From Burkholderiales bacterium (lineage in GTDB: Bacteria > Pseudomonadota > Gammaproteobacteria > Burkholderiales > Nitrosomonadaceae), in the NCBI GenBank assembly GCA_024235735.1, contig JACKLU010000001.1, positions 1 to 64,000 of the forward strand: a stretch of DNA of 64,000 bases. Reading direction: 5' to 3'. The notes beneath the pieces were generated by a model. It saw nothing but the letters and a program-made list of their open reading frames with translations. It made no database searches and was not told where the DNA came from. Below are positions 42,778-52,224 of this stretch, one piece after another (the first letter of the stretch is position 1; every line of letters starts with the position of its first letter). The position numbers and the translations under genes were made by a program.

Positions 42778-43641
42778 TCAATCCGTCTCGCCCTCGCTAC
42801 GATCACTGTTTCCGGATTGCCTCCTGGCCAGCAAAGCGAGCATACGCCGGGTCTCTTTTTCATTCAGCTCCATCCATTGGCCGCGTTTGATGCGCGGCGG
42901 CAGATTGATCGGGCCAAAGCGTACACGCATCAGACGGCTGACTGTTACGCCAATAGCTTCAAACATGCGCCGGACTTCGCGATTCCTGCCTTCTCTCAGC
43001 ACAACGCGATACCAGTGATTGATGCCTTCACCGCCTTCTTCGATGAGCAGATCGAATGACGCCATGCCATCGTTAAGCTGAATGCCGGTGGTTAACTGCG
43101 TGATTTGTTCCGCAGTGAGTTCGCCGATAATGCGCACCGCATATTCGCGTTCCATTTCGAAACGCGGGTGCATCAGACGGTTAGCCAGTGATCCGTCGGT
43201 GGTGAAAACCAGTAAGCCACTGGTATTGAAATCCAGTCGTCCAATGGCTATCCACTTGGAAGACTTTAAATGAGGCAGTTTGTCAAACACGGTTGGACGG
43301 CCTTCCGGATCGCTGCGGCTGACGATTTCACCTTCCGGTTTGTGGTATAGCAATACCTGCGGCAGGCGGTCGGCAAAGTCAAAGCGGATGACGCGTTTGC
43401 CGATCTGAACCCGGTCCTGTGCGCTGACGCGGGCGCCCAGAACGGCCGTTCTGCCGTTGATGCTGACACCGCCGGAAGCGATCAATGCTTCCATTTCGCG
43501 TCTGGAACCCAGTCCTTTTTGCGCCAGCAGTTTTTGCAGTTTGTACGTTACATCAGCCGGGGCGGCGTCCTGCTCGGCAGTAAGCGGTACGCGCAGCGGC
43601 ATTTTTTTTCTGACCGGTTTGTAGGTTTTGTTTGCGGGCAT
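42778..43641 (-). CDS. rluB: 23S rRNA pseudouridine2605 synthase RluB
   Basis: 287 residues. S4 RNA-binding domain near the N-terminus (KLQKLLAQKGLGSRREMEALIASGGVSING), then the synthase: GRLDFNTSGLLVFTTDG with the catalytic Asp, and EGRNREVRRMFEAIGVTVSRLMRVRFGPI. These are diagnostic for the RluB/RluE branch. The C-terminal tail is short and charged (RRQSGNSDRSEGETD). Its gene follows the dnaX-ybaB pair on the same strand, 53 bases away, where recR is the usual neighbour. Confidence 0.94.
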   Translation of the reverse strand: MPANKTYKPVRKKMPLRVPLTAEQDAAPADVTYKLQKLLAQKGLGSRREMEALIASGGVSINGRTAVLGARVSAQDRVQIGKRVIRFDFADRLPQVLLYHKPEGEIVSRSDPEGRPTVFDKLPHLKSSKWIAIGRLDFNTSGLLVFTTDGSLANRLMHPRFEMEREYAVRIIGELTAEQITQLTTGIQLNDGMASFDLLIEEGGEGINHWYRVVLREGRNREVRRMFEAIGVTVSRLMRVRFGPINLPPRIKRGQWMELNEKETRRMLALLARRQSGNSDRSEGETD

Positions 43642-43694
43642 ATAAATAACAGGCAGTGTAGTTTTGCAGGCCGTTATTCAACGGCCTGTCAGCG

Positions 43695-44024
43695 TCAGAA
43701 GGGTAGTTTAATGCCTGGCGGCAATCCCAGTCCGCCGGTCAGTTCAGCCATTTTTTCCTGTGTGGTCGATTCGACACGGCGGACTGCGTCGTTAAATGCG
43801 GCTGCGATTAAATCTTCCAGCATTTCCTTGTCATCGCCGTCGCCAACCAGGCTGTCGTCGATTTTCACGCTTTTGACATCATGACGGCAGGTCATGATCA
43901 CTTTAACCATGCCGGCGCCCGACTGGCCTTCCACTTCAATCGTGGCCAGTTTTTCCTGCATTAACCGCATATTCTCCTGTACCTGCTGCGCCTGTTTCAT
44001 CATATTGGCAATATTGGCTTTCAT
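43695..44024 (-). CDS. ybaB: YbaB/EbfC nucleoid-associated protein
   Basis: 109 residues. It opens with MMKQAQQVQENMRLMQEKLATIEVEG and ends with EKMAELTGGLGLPPGIKLPF, the typical YbaB tail. The small dimeric protein binds DNA. The gene overlaps dnaX by four bases (ATGA), the classic arrangement. recR does not follow. Confidence 0.95.
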   Translation of the reverse strand: MKANIANMMKQAQQVQENMRLMQEKLATIEVEGQSGAGMVKVIMTCRHDVKSVKIDDSLVGDGDDKEMLEDLIAAAFNDAVRRVESTTQEKMAELTGGLGLPPGIKLPF

Positions 44025-45667
44025 GTTTTTTCTCCTTGAATGGGTATGGGTTTAATAGAAGATTCTATGATTTTTGCGTCAAAACTGTCTACCAGATCCT
44101 GCACGATCGGATCTTTTTCAATGGCTGCGATTGCATTGGCCTGCTTTTTTGCGTTCTCGAGCTGCTGTAGCGTAACCGGCGTCATGCCAGTAAGGCTGCC
44201 GATCGAGAAGCTGAGTTTAACCGGTTTGCCGAAATAAGTATCGACCGCAGTCTGAATCGCGTTTTGATATTTCTTGTCGAGCAGGTGTTTATGCGCTTCG
44301 GGTGTCAGCAGTTCAATCATACTGTCGGTCATGCATTTTGCTTCGCTGTGATGCGCAAGCATTTTGGCCATACCGATCAGTTTCAACTGCTTGACCAGTT
44401 CCGGCCAGCTGTGCGATGGCGGTGCGGCTGTTCCGGCGTTCCCCGTTTGATTTGCATCGGGTTTTTGTGGCGTTGTTTCCAGCTTGCGGGATACGTTCGC
44501 TCCGGCTGATAGCGTGCTGTTGCGCCGGATGGGTGAAGACACGCTTTGCTGTTGCATTGATGAATCCGCTAGCGGGAGTTCATCCGGCATAAAGGTCAGC
44601 ATGCGGATGAGCGTCATGGTAAAGCCGGTGTATTCATCCGGCGCCAGATACAGATCGCCGCGGCCATGCAGGGCAATCTGATAAAACAATTGGGTGTCAT
44701 CGGGTGAAAATGCCTCCGCCAGTGTACGAATGCTGAGATATTCGGGTGTGTCTTCCGTTACTGCATCCGGTATGGTCTGAGCCAGTGAGATGCGGTGGAA
44801 AATGGTGGCGAGATCCTGTAAGGCGGTATCAAACGAAAGACACTGTGCTTCCATGTCAGCGGCGATGGATAACAGTCGCTTGCCGTCTTGTGCAAGCAGT
44901 GCGTCAAGCAGTTCATAAAGATAACGGTGATCAATGACGCCCAGCATTTCGCGTACTGTCGCTTCGATGACGCGACCTTCGCCAAACGCGATCGCCTGAT
45001 CCAGAATGCTCAACGCGTCACGCATGCTGCCCTGGGCTGCGCGGGCGATCAGTTCCAGTGCGGCTGTATCGGATGCGATGTTTTCCTGGATCAACAGGGT
45101 TTGCAGATATTCGGCGATCAGTGTTGCTGGGATCAATTTGAGATTGAACTGCAAGCAGCGGGAGAGTACGGTAACCGGGACTTTCAGCGGATCGGTGGTG
45201 GCCAGGATGAATTTGACATGTTCGGGGGGTTCTTCCAGCGTCTTCAGCATCGCATTGAATGCCGATTTGGACAGCATGTGCACTTCATCGATGATGTAAA
45301 CTTTGAAACGTGCACTGGCAGGCGCGTAAAGCGCGCTTTCCAGTAAATCGCGCATATGATCGACTTGCGTGTTGGATGCCGCATCCAGTTCGATCAAATC
45401 GGCAAAATGACCGCGGTCAATTTCCGTGCACGCCGCACAGCTACCGCAAGGTGTCGCGGTAATGCCTTTTTCGCAATTCAATGCTTTGGCAAAAATGCGT
45501 GCAACGGTGGTTTTTCCTACACCGCGTGTGCCGGTGAAAAGATAGGCATGATGCAGGCGGTTTTGTTCCAGTGCATTGGTTAGGGCCTTGACGACATGCG
45601 TCTGTCCGGTCAATCCGGAAAATGTTCTGGGCCGCCACTTGCGTGCAAGAACTTGTGATGGGGACAC
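44021..45667 (-). CDS. dnaX: DNA polymerase III tau/gamma subunit DnaX
   Basis: 548 residues. Clamp-loader ATPase with Walker A in GTRGVGKTTVARIFAKAL, a zinc finger in CEKGITATPCGSCAACTEI, the DEVHM Walker B segment and the SRC sensor (TVLSRCLQFNL). The C-terminal part includes a proline-rich hinge near residue 380 and tau domain IV-V homology (TPEAHKHLLDKKYQNAIQ). It is shorter than E. coli tau (643). I could not find an A6G slippage site. The gene lies next to the SRP RNA on the same strand. Confidence 0.95.
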   Translation of the reverse strand: MSPSQVLARKWRPRTFSGLTGQTHVVKALTNALEQNRLHHAYLFTGTRGVGKTTVARIFAKALNCEKGITATPCGSCAACTEIDRGHFADLIELDAASNTQVDHMRDLLESALYAPASARFKVYIIDEVHMLSKSAFNAMLKTLEEPPEHVKFILATTDPLKVPVTVLSRCLQFNLKLIPATLIAEYLQTLLIQENIASDTAALELIARAAQGSMRDALSILDQAIAFGEGRVIEATVREMLGVIDHRYLYELLDALLAQDGKRLLSIAADMEAQCLSFDTALQDLATIFHRISLAQTIPDAVTEDTPEYLSIRTLAEAFSPDDTQLFYQIALHGRGDLYLAPDEYTGFTMTLIRMLTFMPDELPLADSSMQQQSVSSPIRRNSTLSAGANVSRKLETTPQKPDANQTGNAGTAAPPSHSWPELVKQLKLIGMAKMLAHHSEAKCMTDSMIELLTPEAHKHLLDKKYQNAIQTAVDTYFGKPVKLSFSIGSLTGMTPVTLQQLENAKKQANAIAAIEKDPIVQDLVDSFDAKIIESSIKPIPIQGEKT

Positions 45668-45774
45668 GTTTCTAAAAAATGAGGCGCTGAAGAAGTATTG
45701 TCAGTTAATCAGTGAATCACGCGATACCGGAACTGGTGATGATTTTTTCAGTATCCGTCAGTAGTATTGGAGGT

Positions 45775-45870
45775 GGCGAGCCGAACCCCCGGCACTTGCA
45801 GAAAGTAGCTGTGGCTGCTTCCTTCCGGACCTGACCAGGTTCACTACCGTGCAATGCGGGGAGGCCCGCC
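45775..45870 (-). ncRNA. ffs: Bacterial small signal recognition particle RNA (4.5S type)
   Basis: The minus strand carries the universal SRP core GGTCAGGTCCGGAAGGAAGC, with an apical GGAA tetraloop. The 5' GGCGGGCC pairs with 3' GGCTCGCC (one G-U pair), giving 96 bases. It binds Ffh and takes part in membrane protein targeting. It lies 107 bases upstream of dnaX on the same strand. Confidence 0.95.
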
Positions 45871-45907
45871 ATTAATTTTTCGATGCACACCTGCATCAAG
45901 ACCGCCC

Positions 45908-45913
45908 ATTATA
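45908..45913 (-). promoter_or_regulatory. Likely -10 box of the SRP RNA promoter
   Basis: On the minus strand TATAAT lies about 38 bases before the SRP RNA. The -35 region (TTTTTA, about 18 bases further) is weak. The gap 45871-46165 shows no other gene. Confidence 0.5.
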
Positions 45914-46165
45914 CCAGTACGCGAACGGTAATAAAAACTGAATTTAGACGCGTGATCGGTTTAACACCTCTGGCATGCCTTCTGCTCTGAACAGGTGGAT
46001 GGCAGATGCGATTCCGGTAGCGCATTGTTTCTCGTTATATGCTGCTAAAATTGCAGTTTTTCCGGATCGCTGAAATGGTTCTGAATCATGATGATCATGA
46101 TCGTTATTCTACAGTCTAACTATCTATTCATCCCGCACAGTTTCAATTCACAGTCAATATGATCT

Positions 46166-47617
46166 ATGACACACAATGCGCATGGTGTTCGCCTGATCAA
46201 ACCAAGTGACGCTGCATCCTGGGCATCCTGTCGCCGTCGCGCGTGGCTGGATATGCATCAGACCGCCGATTTTGAGGCGGATGCATTTGCCCGCCTGCTG
46301 TCTGACGCCGGACTGCGCCATGAACGCCGCATATTGAAGCAATTGCAGAACGAATATGACGTACATCATGCCGATTCGTTTGAGCACACAACGATACTCA
46401 TGCAGCAGGGCGTACCGGTCATCTATCAGGCGCGTTTGATGAATCCGGATGTAGGGCTTGTCGGTTTTCCGGATTTTCTGATCCGCCATGAGAGCGGCCG
46501 GTATCAACCCGCGGATGCCAAGCTAACGCAAAGTGAAAATAAAAGAGGGTTGCAGATACAGCTGGGATTATATCGCCGGCTGCTGGCAACCGATTTGCCG
46601 GTGATTGTGTTTCTGGGCGACAATCGTACGGCCGTAATCGGCGATGAAATTGATGCGCAGGTCGATGCGTTTTTGACGGATATGCAACAACTGCGCCGAC
46701 AGCCGGAGCAGCCGGAGGTGCGATATAGTCACAGCAAATGCCGTGTTTGTCCTTATTTTGCACACTGCCAGCCGCTTTTCGCCAGTCGGGAAGATATTTC
46801 GCTGTTGCACGGCGTGCATGGCCGTTCGGCGGAGCATCTCGCCATGTCAGGCATACGCACCATATCACAACTTGCCGCGTACGACCCCGGAGCGCTGCCG
46901 GATGTGCCGCATTTATCCGGCATCAAGCGGAAACAGCGCGCTGTGGCGCAGGCACAGGCGCATTTACAGAATCAGGTGATTCAGTTGAATGCCGTCGAAT
47001 TACCGGCGGGTCACTGGATACACTTTGATATCGAGGATAATCCGCTCACTGGAACGCGTGAGCGGCATGTTTATCTCTGGGGCCTGCTTGCGCCGCCTTA
47101 TACGCATGCTGACTTTGATTATGTCTGGACCGATCATGAGAACGAGGACTATGCTGGCTGGCTGGCGTTTCTGCAAAAGATTGAGCGTTATCGCAATGCC
47201 TTTTCACCGGTTATTCTGGCGCATTATTCCAATCATGAAAAAGCCGTGATAAAGCAGTATGCGCAGCGTTATAACATGACCGAACAGTCCACCGTGCAAT
47301 GGCTGCTCGGCAAAACACATGGCGACAGCCATGGTCCGATGTTTGATCTGCAAAAAGTGGTGCAGGACAATCTTGTATTGCCGCTGCAGGGTTATGGTCT
47401 GAAAGATATTTGCAAGCATCCGCAATTGGTCAATTTCCAGTGGGAAGATGAAACTTCCGGCTCACAGTGGTCGATTGTGCAGTTTAATCGTTTTCTGGCC
47501 GAAACCGATCCGGCTGAGAGGCAACGGCTGAAATCCGCGCTGTTGCGCTATAACCGTGACGATGTCACCGCAACGCATCGGCTGGAGCAATGGCTGCGCA
47601 ATCGGTTTGTGTCGTAA
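46166..47617 (+). CDS. TM0106-type two-domain nuclease (RecB-like + RNase H-like)
   Basis: 483 residues. The N-terminal half is a PD-(D/E)XK nuclease of the RecB/Cas4 type: VGFPDFLIRHESGRYQPADAKLT gives the D..DxK site. One Cys near the start (WASCRRRAW) plus CRVCPYFAHC at about residue 190 fit the four-Cys iron-sulfur arrangement of Cas4/AddB. The C-terminal half (about 290-483) is an RNase H-like 3'-5' exonuclease: HFDIEDNPLTG (acidic), ILAHYSNHEKAVIKQ and YNRDDVTATHRLEQW. This is the TM0106 family; its role in DNA repair is not established. It is an orphan, with no CRISPR array in the window. Confidence 0.87.
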   Translation: MTHNAHGVRLIKPSDAASWASCRRRAWLDMHQTADFEADAFARLLSDAGLRHERRILKQLQNEYDVHHADSFEHTTILMQQGVPVIYQARLMNPDVGLVGFPDFLIRHESGRYQPADAKLTQSENKRGLQIQLGLYRRLLATDLPVIVFLGDNRTAVIGDEIDAQVDAFLTDMQQLRRQPEQPEVRYSHSKCRVCPYFAHCQPLFASREDISLLHGVHGRSAEHLAMSGIRTISQLAAYDPGALPDVPHLSGIKRKQRAVAQAQAHLQNQVIQLNAVELPAGHWIHFDIEDNPLTGTRERHVYLWGLLAPPYTHADFDYVWTDHENEDYAGWLAFLQKIERYRNAFSPVILAHYSNHEKAVIKQYAQRYNMTEQSTVQWLLGKTHGDSHGPMFDLQKVVQDNLVLPLQGYGLKDICKHPQLVNFQWEDETSGSQWSIVQFNRFLAETDPAERQRLKSALLRYNRDDVTATHRLEQWLRNRFVS

Positions 47618-47632
47618 TGCTGCACCATTACA

Positions 47633-49339
47633 TTATGAAATATCCTGCATCAAGGGGTCGGCGATACCCAGCACATGAATGGCTACGAGCGTGATAACAC
47701 CTGTAGCAACCAGGTAATACAGCGTCGGCAGAATCGTCATGCGAATGACTTTTCCTTCCTGTCCTGACAGCCCGACGGTGGCGGATGCGGCGACAATATT
47801 GTGTATAGCGATCATATTCCCCGCCGCTGCACCGGCGGCCTGTGCGGCAATCAGCCATGCGCCCGATACGCCGACCAGTTGCGCGGTGTCAAACTGGAAT
47901 TGCGCCAGCATGAGATTGGAGACCGTGTTTGAACCGGCGATGAATGCCCCCAGCGCGCCAACCGCGGGAGCAAAAAAAGGATAAACCGTACCGAAAGTAT
48001 CGGCAACCCATTGCGCCATGACTTGCGGCATGGCGGGGATATCCGCAGCATTGACGCCCGAATTGATCAGGATGCGCACCATGGGTATCGTGAAAATCAA
48101 GACAAAACCGGCGCTCAGCAAAGTATGCAGTGATTCCCGGGCGGCTGCGCGCAGCTCGCGGTATGCCATGCGATGTAGCAGAACCGTGACCAGCGCGGTC
48201 AGCACCATGATGCCGCCCGGCAGGTACAGAAACTGAATGCCGCCGGAAATGCCGTCCTCGCCCAGTATCGTATTCCAGTTGAATGCCAGATGTTGGCCCA
48301 GAAAATGTTTGATGTCGCTGTTGATCCGCGATATGACCAGCACCAGCGCCAGCAGGGCGTACGGCAGCCAGGCCAGTGCAATAGAAACCGCCGGTCTGGC
48401 CGCACATTTTTCCAGTTTGATCTCAATACTGCCCATCCATTCGGCAGGCCAGTTTTCAGGCGGTGAAAAATCCCAGCGCCGCCGGGGTATCAGAAAGCCA
48501 AAGCGCGCCGCCGGTACAACAATGGCGAGTCCGGTTAAAGCACCGATAATCGAGGGAAATTCCGGGCCCAGAAATATGCCTGCCAGTGCATAGGGCACCA
48601 CAAACGCAGCTCCGGCAAAAAGCGCGAAAGGCAGAATCGCCAAACCTTCCGTCCATGATCTGTTTTTGCCGAAAAAGCGGGTCAGCATCATGCAGATCAG
48701 CAACGGCATAAAAATCCCGGCAAGCGCATGGATGATGGCGACTTCGCTGGTAATCAAGCGGTAAAACACATCCCAGCTGGCGCCTTCGGCAATGAGTTGT
48801 CCGGTGATGCCTTCGTAATCCAGTCCGCCGGTAACGCCCACAACGATGGGTGTGCCGACGGCGCCGAACGACACCGGCGTGGATTGCACCAGCATTCCGG
48901 CCATGACCGCCGCCATCGCCGGGAAGCCCAACGCGACCAACAGCGGGGCGACGATCGCCGCGGGCGTGCCGAAACCCGAAGCGCCTTCGATGAAACAACC
49001 GAATAACCATGCTACGATAATTACCTGCACGCGACGATCCGGACTGATTTCGGCGAAACTGCCGCGGATTACGCTGATCGCGCCGGAATGCTTGAGCGTA
49101 TTGAGCAACAGGATTGCGCCAAAAATAATCCATAAAATGGCGCCGGTTAAAACCAAACCTTGCAGTATCGATGCGAGCACCCGGTTGAACGGCATTTGCC
49201 AGACATACAGCGCAATAACCGTTGTCATGGCAAATACCAACGGCATTGCGCGCCGCGCCGGCCAGTTGAAACCGGCCAGCAACAGCGCGGCGAGCAGCAG
49301 TGGCAGAAAAGCCAGAAATGGATAAAGAATCGGGTGCAT
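47633..49339 (-). CDS. lldP: L-lactate permease (LctP family)
   Basis: 568 residues with about 13 membrane helices, starting IYPFLAFLPLLLAALLLAGF. LctP motifs: EGASGFGTPAAIVAPLLVALGFPA, TPVSFGAVGTPI and GAFIAGSNTVSNLMLAQFQ. It imports L-lactate (or glycolate) with a proton. The gene is divergent from the lutABC operon with 29 bases between the starts, so a shared promoter region is expected. The stop is 15 bases from the converging nuclease gene. Confidence 0.93.
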   Translation of the reverse strand: MHPILYPFLAFLPLLLAALLLAGFNWPARRAMPLVFAMTTVIALYVWQMPFNRVLASILQGLVLTGAILWIIFGAILLLNTLKHSGAISVIRGSFAEISPDRRVQVIIVAWLFGCFIEGASGFGTPAAIVAPLLVALGFPAMAAVMAGMLVQSTPVSFGAVGTPIVVGVTGGLDYEGITGQLIAEGASWDVFYRLITSEVAIIHALAGIFMPLLICMMLTRFFGKNRSWTEGLAILPFALFAGAAFVVPYALAGIFLGPEFPSIIGALTGLAIVVPAARFGFLIPRRRWDFSPPENWPAEWMGSIEIKLEKCAARPAVSIALAWLPYALLALVLVISRINSDIKHFLGQHLAFNWNTILGEDGISGGIQFLYLPGGIMVLTALVTVLLHRMAYRELRAAARESLHTLLSAGFVLIFTIPMVRILINSGVNAADIPAMPQVMAQWVADTFGTVYPFFAPAVGALGAFIAGSNTVSNLMLAQFQFDTAQLVGVSGAWLIAAQAAGAAAGNMIAIHNIVAASATVGLSGQEGKVIRMTILPTLYYLVATGVITLVAIHVLGIADPLMQDIS

Positions 49340-49368
49340 GATTTCAAATCCCGGGAGAATACCTGAAC

Positions 49369-50124
49369 GTGAATAACCGTGTTGTATCAGAAAAACCGCA
49401 GGCAGTGTATTTTTACGGCACTTGCCTGATTGATCTGTTTTATCCGCAGGCTGGAATCAGCGCGATCGAGTTGTTGCGGCGCGAGGGAGTGTCGGTTATT
49501 TATCCGCAAAGCCAGACCTGCTGCGGGCAACCGGCCTGGAACTCGGGCTATCGTGACGAAGCGCTTGCTGTGGCGCGGGCACAGCTTGCATTGTTTCCTC
49601 AGCCGATTCCGCTCGTCATTCCTTCGGCCTCCTGCGCCGGGATGATGAAAATGCATTATCCGGCATTGTTTCGCGATCAATCCGATGAAGCCACCGCGCT
49701 GAATGTGGCCGGGCGGGTTTATGAGTTGACGGCATTTCTGGTGGACGTGCTTGACATCCGCCTGATAGATCTGGGCGACCCGATCAGCGTGGTTGTGCAC
49801 ACCTCATGCTCGGCGCGTCGCGAATTGGGCGTGGGAGACAAACTGCATACTTTGTTGCGGCAATTGCATAACGTCGCGATACTGGAACCGGAAAACAGCG
49901 CAGAATGCTGCGGGTTTGGCGGCACATTCGCCGTCAAGCAGCCGGAAATTTCCGCCGCCATGGCGCTGGAAAAAGCCGCTGCCGTGCGCGCCACGGACGC
50001 GCAGCGGCTGGTCAGCCAAGACTGCGGTTGTCTGATGAATATTGGCGGCGTTATGGAGAAACAGGATCAGGTCATGCCAGGGCGGCATATTGCGGAATTG
50101 CTCTGGGAAAGAACAAAAAATTAG
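49369..50124 (+). CDS. lutA: Lactate utilisation protein LutA (CCG-domain subunit)
   Basis: 251 residues. Two Cys-rich CCG domains: SQTCCGQPAWNSGY and ENSAECCGFGGTFAVKQ, plus DCGCLMNIGG at the end; these bind iron-sulfur clusters. It forms the LutABC complex that oxidises L-lactate to pyruvate. The start is GTG at 49369, with GGGAG upstream. lutB follows 13 bases downstream. Confidence 0.92.
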   Translation: MNNRVVSEKPQAVYFYGTCLIDLFYPQAGISAIELLRREGVSVIYPQSQTCCGQPAWNSGYRDEALAVARAQLALFPQPIPLVIPSASCAGMMKMHYPALFRDQSDEATALNVAGRVYELTAFLVDVLDIRLIDLGDPISVVVHTSCSARRELGVGDKLHTLLRQLHNVAILEPENSAECCGFGGTFAVKQPEISAAMALEKAAAVRATDAQRLVSQDCGCLMNIGGVMEKQDQVMPGRHIAELLWERTKN

Positions 50125-50137
50125 GAATGGGATAGCG

Positions 50138-51568
50138 ATGAGCACGGAATTTCGCAGCAATGTTGCCCATGCACTGAAACGGGATGCGGTGCAGACGCAT
50201 CTCAAAACGGTGGTCGACCGGCTCAGGGCGCACCGGCAAGGCGCACTGGGCAATGATGCCGCGTTTGAACGGTTACGCAATCGATGTGAAGCGATACGCG
50301 CCGATGCCATCCGCCGGTTACCGGATCTTCTGCAGCAATTCGAAAGCAAGGCGCAGCGCAACGGGATACAGGTGCATTGGGCCGAGACGACGCTACAGGC
50401 GAATCAGATCGTGCTCGACATCATGCAGCGGCATCGCGCGACGTTTCTGGTCAAAGGCAAGTCAATGGTTTCTGAAGAAATGGGCGTCAACACATTTCTG
50501 CAATCGCACGGCATCGGCTGTCTGGAAACTGACCTGGGTGAGTTTATTGTGCAATTGGCCGGTGAAAAGCCGGCGCATATCATCGTGCCGGCGATTCACA
50601 AAAACCGCAGGGAAGTCGCGCACCTGATACACAGGCATTTTCCCGGATTGCCCTATAGCGAGGATATCGAGACACTGGCGCAAAGCGTCAGGCATTTTAT
50701 GCGCGACAAATTTCGTAGTGCGCCCGTTGGATTGACCGGCGTGAATTTCATGGTTGCGGAAACCGGCACCCTATGTCTGGTTGAAAACGAAGGCAACGGA
50801 CGCATGTGTTCCACGCTGCCGCCAGTGCATATCGCGGTCACCGGTATCGAAAAAGTGATCGCGCGCCTCGAGGATTTGCCGCCGCTGCTCAATCTGCTGA
50901 CCCGTTCCGCCACCGGTCAGCCGGTAACCGCTTACGTCAACATGATCAACAGTCCGCGCAGGCCGGGTGACAAGGACGGCCCGGATGAGGTGCACCTGAT
51001 TCTGCTGGACAACGGCCGTTCGCGTATTGCCGGCGATCCTGAGCTGCTGGAAACGCTGCATTGCATCCGCTGCGGCGCATGCATCAATCATTGCCCCGTA
51101 TACCGTCAGATCGGTGGACATGCCTATGGAACCGTGATTCCGGGCCCGATCGGTGCGATTCTCGAACCGCAAAAACAGGGACTCGATGCCGCCGCCGGTG
51201 AATTGCCCCAGGCATCGACACTCTGCGGCGCATGCGCTGAAGTTTGTCCGGTTCGTATCCCGATTCCCGCAATCATCAACCGGCTGCGCTGGGAGAGTGT
51301 GCGCAAAAACCGGCAGAGCCAGAACAGCAGACCGGTTGTTCCCGGTGCAGGTAGCGGACGCAAGTCACTGGAAGCGTTGATCTGGAAAATCTGGGCCTGG
51401 TGCTGCACGCATCCGCGCATGTACAACCGGATGACGAAGCTTGCCACCCGTCTGCGCAACCGGTTACCAGCCGACATGGGCGCCTGGACGGCGGTGCGCA
51501 AAGCGCCGAAACCGGCTCAATCGACTTTGCACGAGCGTCTTCGCAAGATGGATATCGATCATGAATGA
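50138..51568 (+). CDS. lutB: Lactate utilisation protein LutB (iron-sulfur subunit)
   Basis: 476 residues from the ATG at 50138. LutB/LldF motifs: KGKSMVSEEMGVNTFLQSHGI, LTGVNFMVAETGTL and the two ferredoxin-type cluster sites CIRCGACINHCPVYRQIGGH and CGACAEVCPVRIPI. A longer frame from 50042 has no homologous extension and overlaps lutA. The AGGAATGGG site precedes the ATG. The end overlaps the start of lutC. Confidence 0.93.
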   Translation: MSTEFRSNVAHALKRDAVQTHLKTVVDRLRAHRQGALGNDAAFERLRNRCEAIRADAIRRLPDLLQQFESKAQRNGIQVHWAETTLQANQIVLDIMQRHRATFLVKGKSMVSEEMGVNTFLQSHGIGCLETDLGEFIVQLAGEKPAHIIVPAIHKNRREVAHLIHRHFPGLPYSEDIETLAQSVRHFMRDKFRSAPVGLTGVNFMVAETGTLCLVENEGNGRMCSTLPPVHIAVTGIEKVIARLEDLPPLLNLLTRSATGQPVTAYVNMINSPRRPGDKDGPDEVHLILLDNGRSRIAGDPELLETLHCIRCGACINHCPVYRQIGGHAYGTVIPGPIGAILEPQKQGLDAAAGELPQASTLCGACAEVCPVRIPIPAIINRLRWESVRKNRQSQNSRPVVPGAGSGRKSLEALIWKIWAWCCTHPRMYNRMTKLATRLRNRLPADMGAWTAVRKAPKPAQSTLHERLRKMDIDHE

Positions 51569-52217
51569 CGCCCGCAAATCCATTCTTGACCGATTGCGCT
51601 TAGCGCAATGTTCGGATTCCGCGTTTGTAAAGTGCGATGATCAAAACGACCCTGTCGATCCTGTGTTGGGGCCGGACGAAAGGATCGACAGTTTCATCGA
51701 TCGCATGCGCGCCGTTCGCACCGAAGTGCATGACGCACCCCACGATTCGTGGCTGGATATTCTGCATGGTGTTTGTCAGGCCAGATCATTGAGCAATCTG
51801 CTGGTATCCCCGCATACCCGTCGAGGCGCGATGATTTATGCGGCAGCCCGCCGGTTTCCAGCGCTTAAGGACTATTCTCAGACTATCGAAGACTGGAAAC
51901 CCGAACTGTTTGCCGCAGTCGATGCCGCCGTGACCAGCGCTTACGGCGGCATTGCGGAAACCGGCACCGTGATCCTGTGGCCTGATGCGCACGAACCCCG
52001 TGCCATGTCGCTGGTGCCACCCATACATATCGTGCTGCTGGAAAAAAGCCGGATTTATAACAGCCTGACAGAGGCGATGCAGATACAAAACTGGACGCTG
52101 ACCGGCATGCCGTCCAATGTCATACTGGTATCCGGCCCATCCAAATCGGCGGATATCGAACAAACAATGACCTACGGCGTGCATGGGCCGAAGGAATTGA
52201 TCGTGATACTGGTGTGA
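51561..52217 (+). CDS. lutC: Lactate utilisation protein LutC
   Basis: 218 residues from the ATG at 51561, which overlaps the lutB stop by eight bases. It has the LutC/YkgG pattern: MNDARKSILDRLRLA, SAYGGIAETGTVILWPDAHEPRAMSLVPPIHIVLL and GPSKSADIEQTMTYGVHGPKEL. It binds with LutA and LutB. The first part of the larger frame to 51441 is not coding. Confidence 0.92.
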   Translation: MNDARKSILDRLRLAQCSDSAFVKCDDQNDPVDPVLGPDERIDSFIDRMRAVRTEVHDAPHDSWLDILHGVCQARSLSNLLVSPHTRRGAMIYAAARRFPALKDYSQTIEDWKPELFAAVDAAVTSAYGGIAETGTVILWPDAHEPRAMSLVPPIHIVLLEKSRIYNSLTEAMQIQNWTLTGMPSNVILVSGPSKSADIEQTMTYGVHGPKELIVILV

Positions 52218-52224
52218 ATGCTGC

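Noticed and set aside
50042..50137. Extended N-terminus for lutB
   Set aside because: It overlaps lutA in another frame, and the ATG at 50138 has a ribosome site and begins the conserved region.
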